NCBI GenBank assembly: GCA_050011095.1
Contig: JBEKJU010000071.1
Coordinates: 1 to 13,315 of the forward strand
Source of the DNA: JBEKJU01 sp050011095
GTDB lineage: Bacteria; Desulfobacterota; Syntrophorhabdia; Syntrophorhabdales; WCHB1-27
Length of the DNA: 13,315 bases
Direction of reading: 5' to 3'
Made by a program: the position numbers and the translations under genes. Under the pieces are notes generated by a model. That model was not told the origin of the DNA and ran no database searches. It saw nothing but the letters and a program-made list of their open reading frames with translations. Positions 12,348-13,315 of the stretch are shown one piece after another. The first letter of the stretch is position 1. Every line of letters starts with the position of its first letter.

Positions 12348-13315
12348 TCAATAACCGCCGATCTTCTGGGTGATGCCCTGCAGGTTGAAGGACAGGTGGA
12401 AGCTCGTGTCCTTCGGGTTTATACTCTGGACAACGGAAAAGGTAACCCCCCAGCAACCGGGGTGGTAGGTAAGGGAGGCTAGAGTGTTTATCCACGTGCG
12501 CGCTATTAGATCGTATGTAATCTGATAGGTCATGTCAAAAACCATCCATCTTACTACTGTACTGAACCATATCTGGTCGAGCGCCACGCTATTCGCCAAA
12601 ACGCCGGCCGGCGCGTAGTTGTGACTGACATCGACCACTAACGCCGGCGGCAGGACATAATGTACACTGTTCACCATCTCCTGTAAACCCTTTCCCGATA
12701 AGTCCCAATAGTCGTCATGGACGAGCCAGAAGTTGGGAGTGGGGAATAGGGTGAGTCTGGTGTGCACCTCGGACAGGCGGTTCCCCGAGCCCTGATACAC
12801 GAAGGGGTTGGTGGGGAGATTCCCATTCAGACCGTACGTCTGACTGATCTCGAAGAGCGAAATCTCTCTCACCTGGCCGTCTTCTTTTATCGCATTCAGG
12901 TAATGGTCGAAGGAATAGGTTACGGCGTTCGTATTGAAGATCCGGTCGGACGGGTCTATTGAGGGGATGTTCCCGAAGGAGCTGGTGTTCTGCGTATAGT
13001 TATACTGGAGATGGGGCGAGATAACGCTCTGGAGGTCTCCCAGGTTGAAGAGTTGTGTGTTCGACTCCTTGACAAACTGGGCGTTCATGTCGCCTTGCAA
13101 GTTGATCGCCTCGTGATGCGCTGTATCGTTTCCCAGGGGGGACGCGGGATCCGTGTAATATGCCCTTTCCATGACGTTTGCCGAGGCGAGAAAATTCAAG
13201 CCGTCCCACGAATAGGGGATTCTCATGCTCGGAGCGGCGAAAAACCTCGTGTACCGGGGATCCTTGTCCCTGGTAAAGTTTGTCAGGTCGCCCACCACAT
13301 CGGCATAGACCCTGT
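12348..13315 (-). CDS. lptD: LPS-assembly protein LptD, C-terminal part (5' end outside window)
   Basis: LptD is the outer-membrane beta-barrel that, with LptE, inserts lipopolysaccharide into the outer leaflet. About 321 C-terminal residues are visible and the frame stays open to the window edge, so the N-terminal jellyroll and signal peptide lie beyond 13315. Barrel features are seen throughout: alternating hydrophobic/polar strands, the LQSVISPHLQYNYTQN segment, repeated aromatic girdle residues, and a C-terminus ending FHLSFNLQGITQKIGGY, with the terminal aromatic residue that BAM recognises. A single Cys (PGCWG) lies 34 residues before the end; LptD proteins often have a conserved C-terminal Cys pair for disulfides, so this is reduced or shifted. 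A GTG at 13298 is not the true start because sense codons continue upstream. It is the first visible gene of the minus-strand envelope operon. Confidence 0.85.
   Translation of the reverse strand, partial: RVYADVVGDLTNFTRDKDPRYTRFFAAPSMRIPYSWDGLNFLASANVMERAYYTDPASPLGNDTAHHEAINLQGDMNAQFVKESNTQLFNLGDLQSVISPHLQYNYTQNTSSFGNIPSIDPSDRIFNTNAVTYSFDHYLNAIKEDGQVREISLFEISQTYGLNGNLPTNPFVYQGSGNRLSEVHTRLTLFPTPNFWLVHDDYWDLSGKGLQEMVNSVHYVLPPALVVDVSHNYAPAGVLANSVALDQIWFSTVVRWMVFDMTYQITYDLIARTWINTLASLTYHPGCWGVTFSVVQSINPKDTSFHLSFNLQGITQKIGGY

Overview
The window looks like chromosomal DNA of a GC-rich, Gram-negative, probably anaerobic bacterium. The right end carries lipopolysaccharide genes (lptD, an lpxH-like gene, two dTDP-sugar genes), so there is an outer membrane. 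The left end carries NiFe-hydrogenase maturation genes. The housekeeping proteins (long-form SerA, HisS, EpmA, EngB) and general gene style suggest a deltaproteobacterial or syntroph-type lineage (Desulfobacterota-like). This is an impression from protein sequences, not a phylogeny.

Layout. (1) 1-250: non-coding or foreign-looking edge sequence, less GC-rich than the rest, with an extended -10 promoter before hypA. (2) 251-3039, plus strand: hypA, a hypB reduced to 65 codons by what looks like an in-frame internal deletion, and an intact hypF. (3) 3063-3662, minus strand: a low-molecular-weight phosphatase-family protein, with a near-consensus sigma70 promoter in the divergent gap. (4) 3870-6875, plus strand: serA and hisS. 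(5) 7078-9137, plus strand: an MBL-fold hydrolase and an EpmA/GenX-type lysyl-tRNA synthetase paralogue. (6) 9138-9424: a gene-free spacer built from an 88-bp direct repeat present twice, each copy holding a terminator-like hairpin and a perfect 10-bp stem-loop. (7) 9425-10033, plus strand: engB. (8) 10101-13315, minus strand: lptD (5' end beyond the window), rfbC-like, rfbB and lpxH-like, read in that order as one likely envelope-biogenesis operon.

How the genes work together. HypA and HypB insert nickel into the hydrogenase large subunit, and HypF starts synthesis of the CN ligands; with the HypB GTPase domain missing, this copy of the nickel-insertion pair cannot be complete. SerA and HisS serve serine synthesis and histidine charging. 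EpmA modifies elongation factor P. EngB supports large-subunit ribosome assembly. The minus-strand cluster joins lipid A synthesis (lpxH), deoxysugar precursor supply (rfbB/rfbC) and LPS insertion in the outer membrane (lptD). I found no phage, CRISPR, tRNA or rRNA genes, and no complete mobile element. The strongest oddities are the collapsed hypB and the modular repeat before engB.
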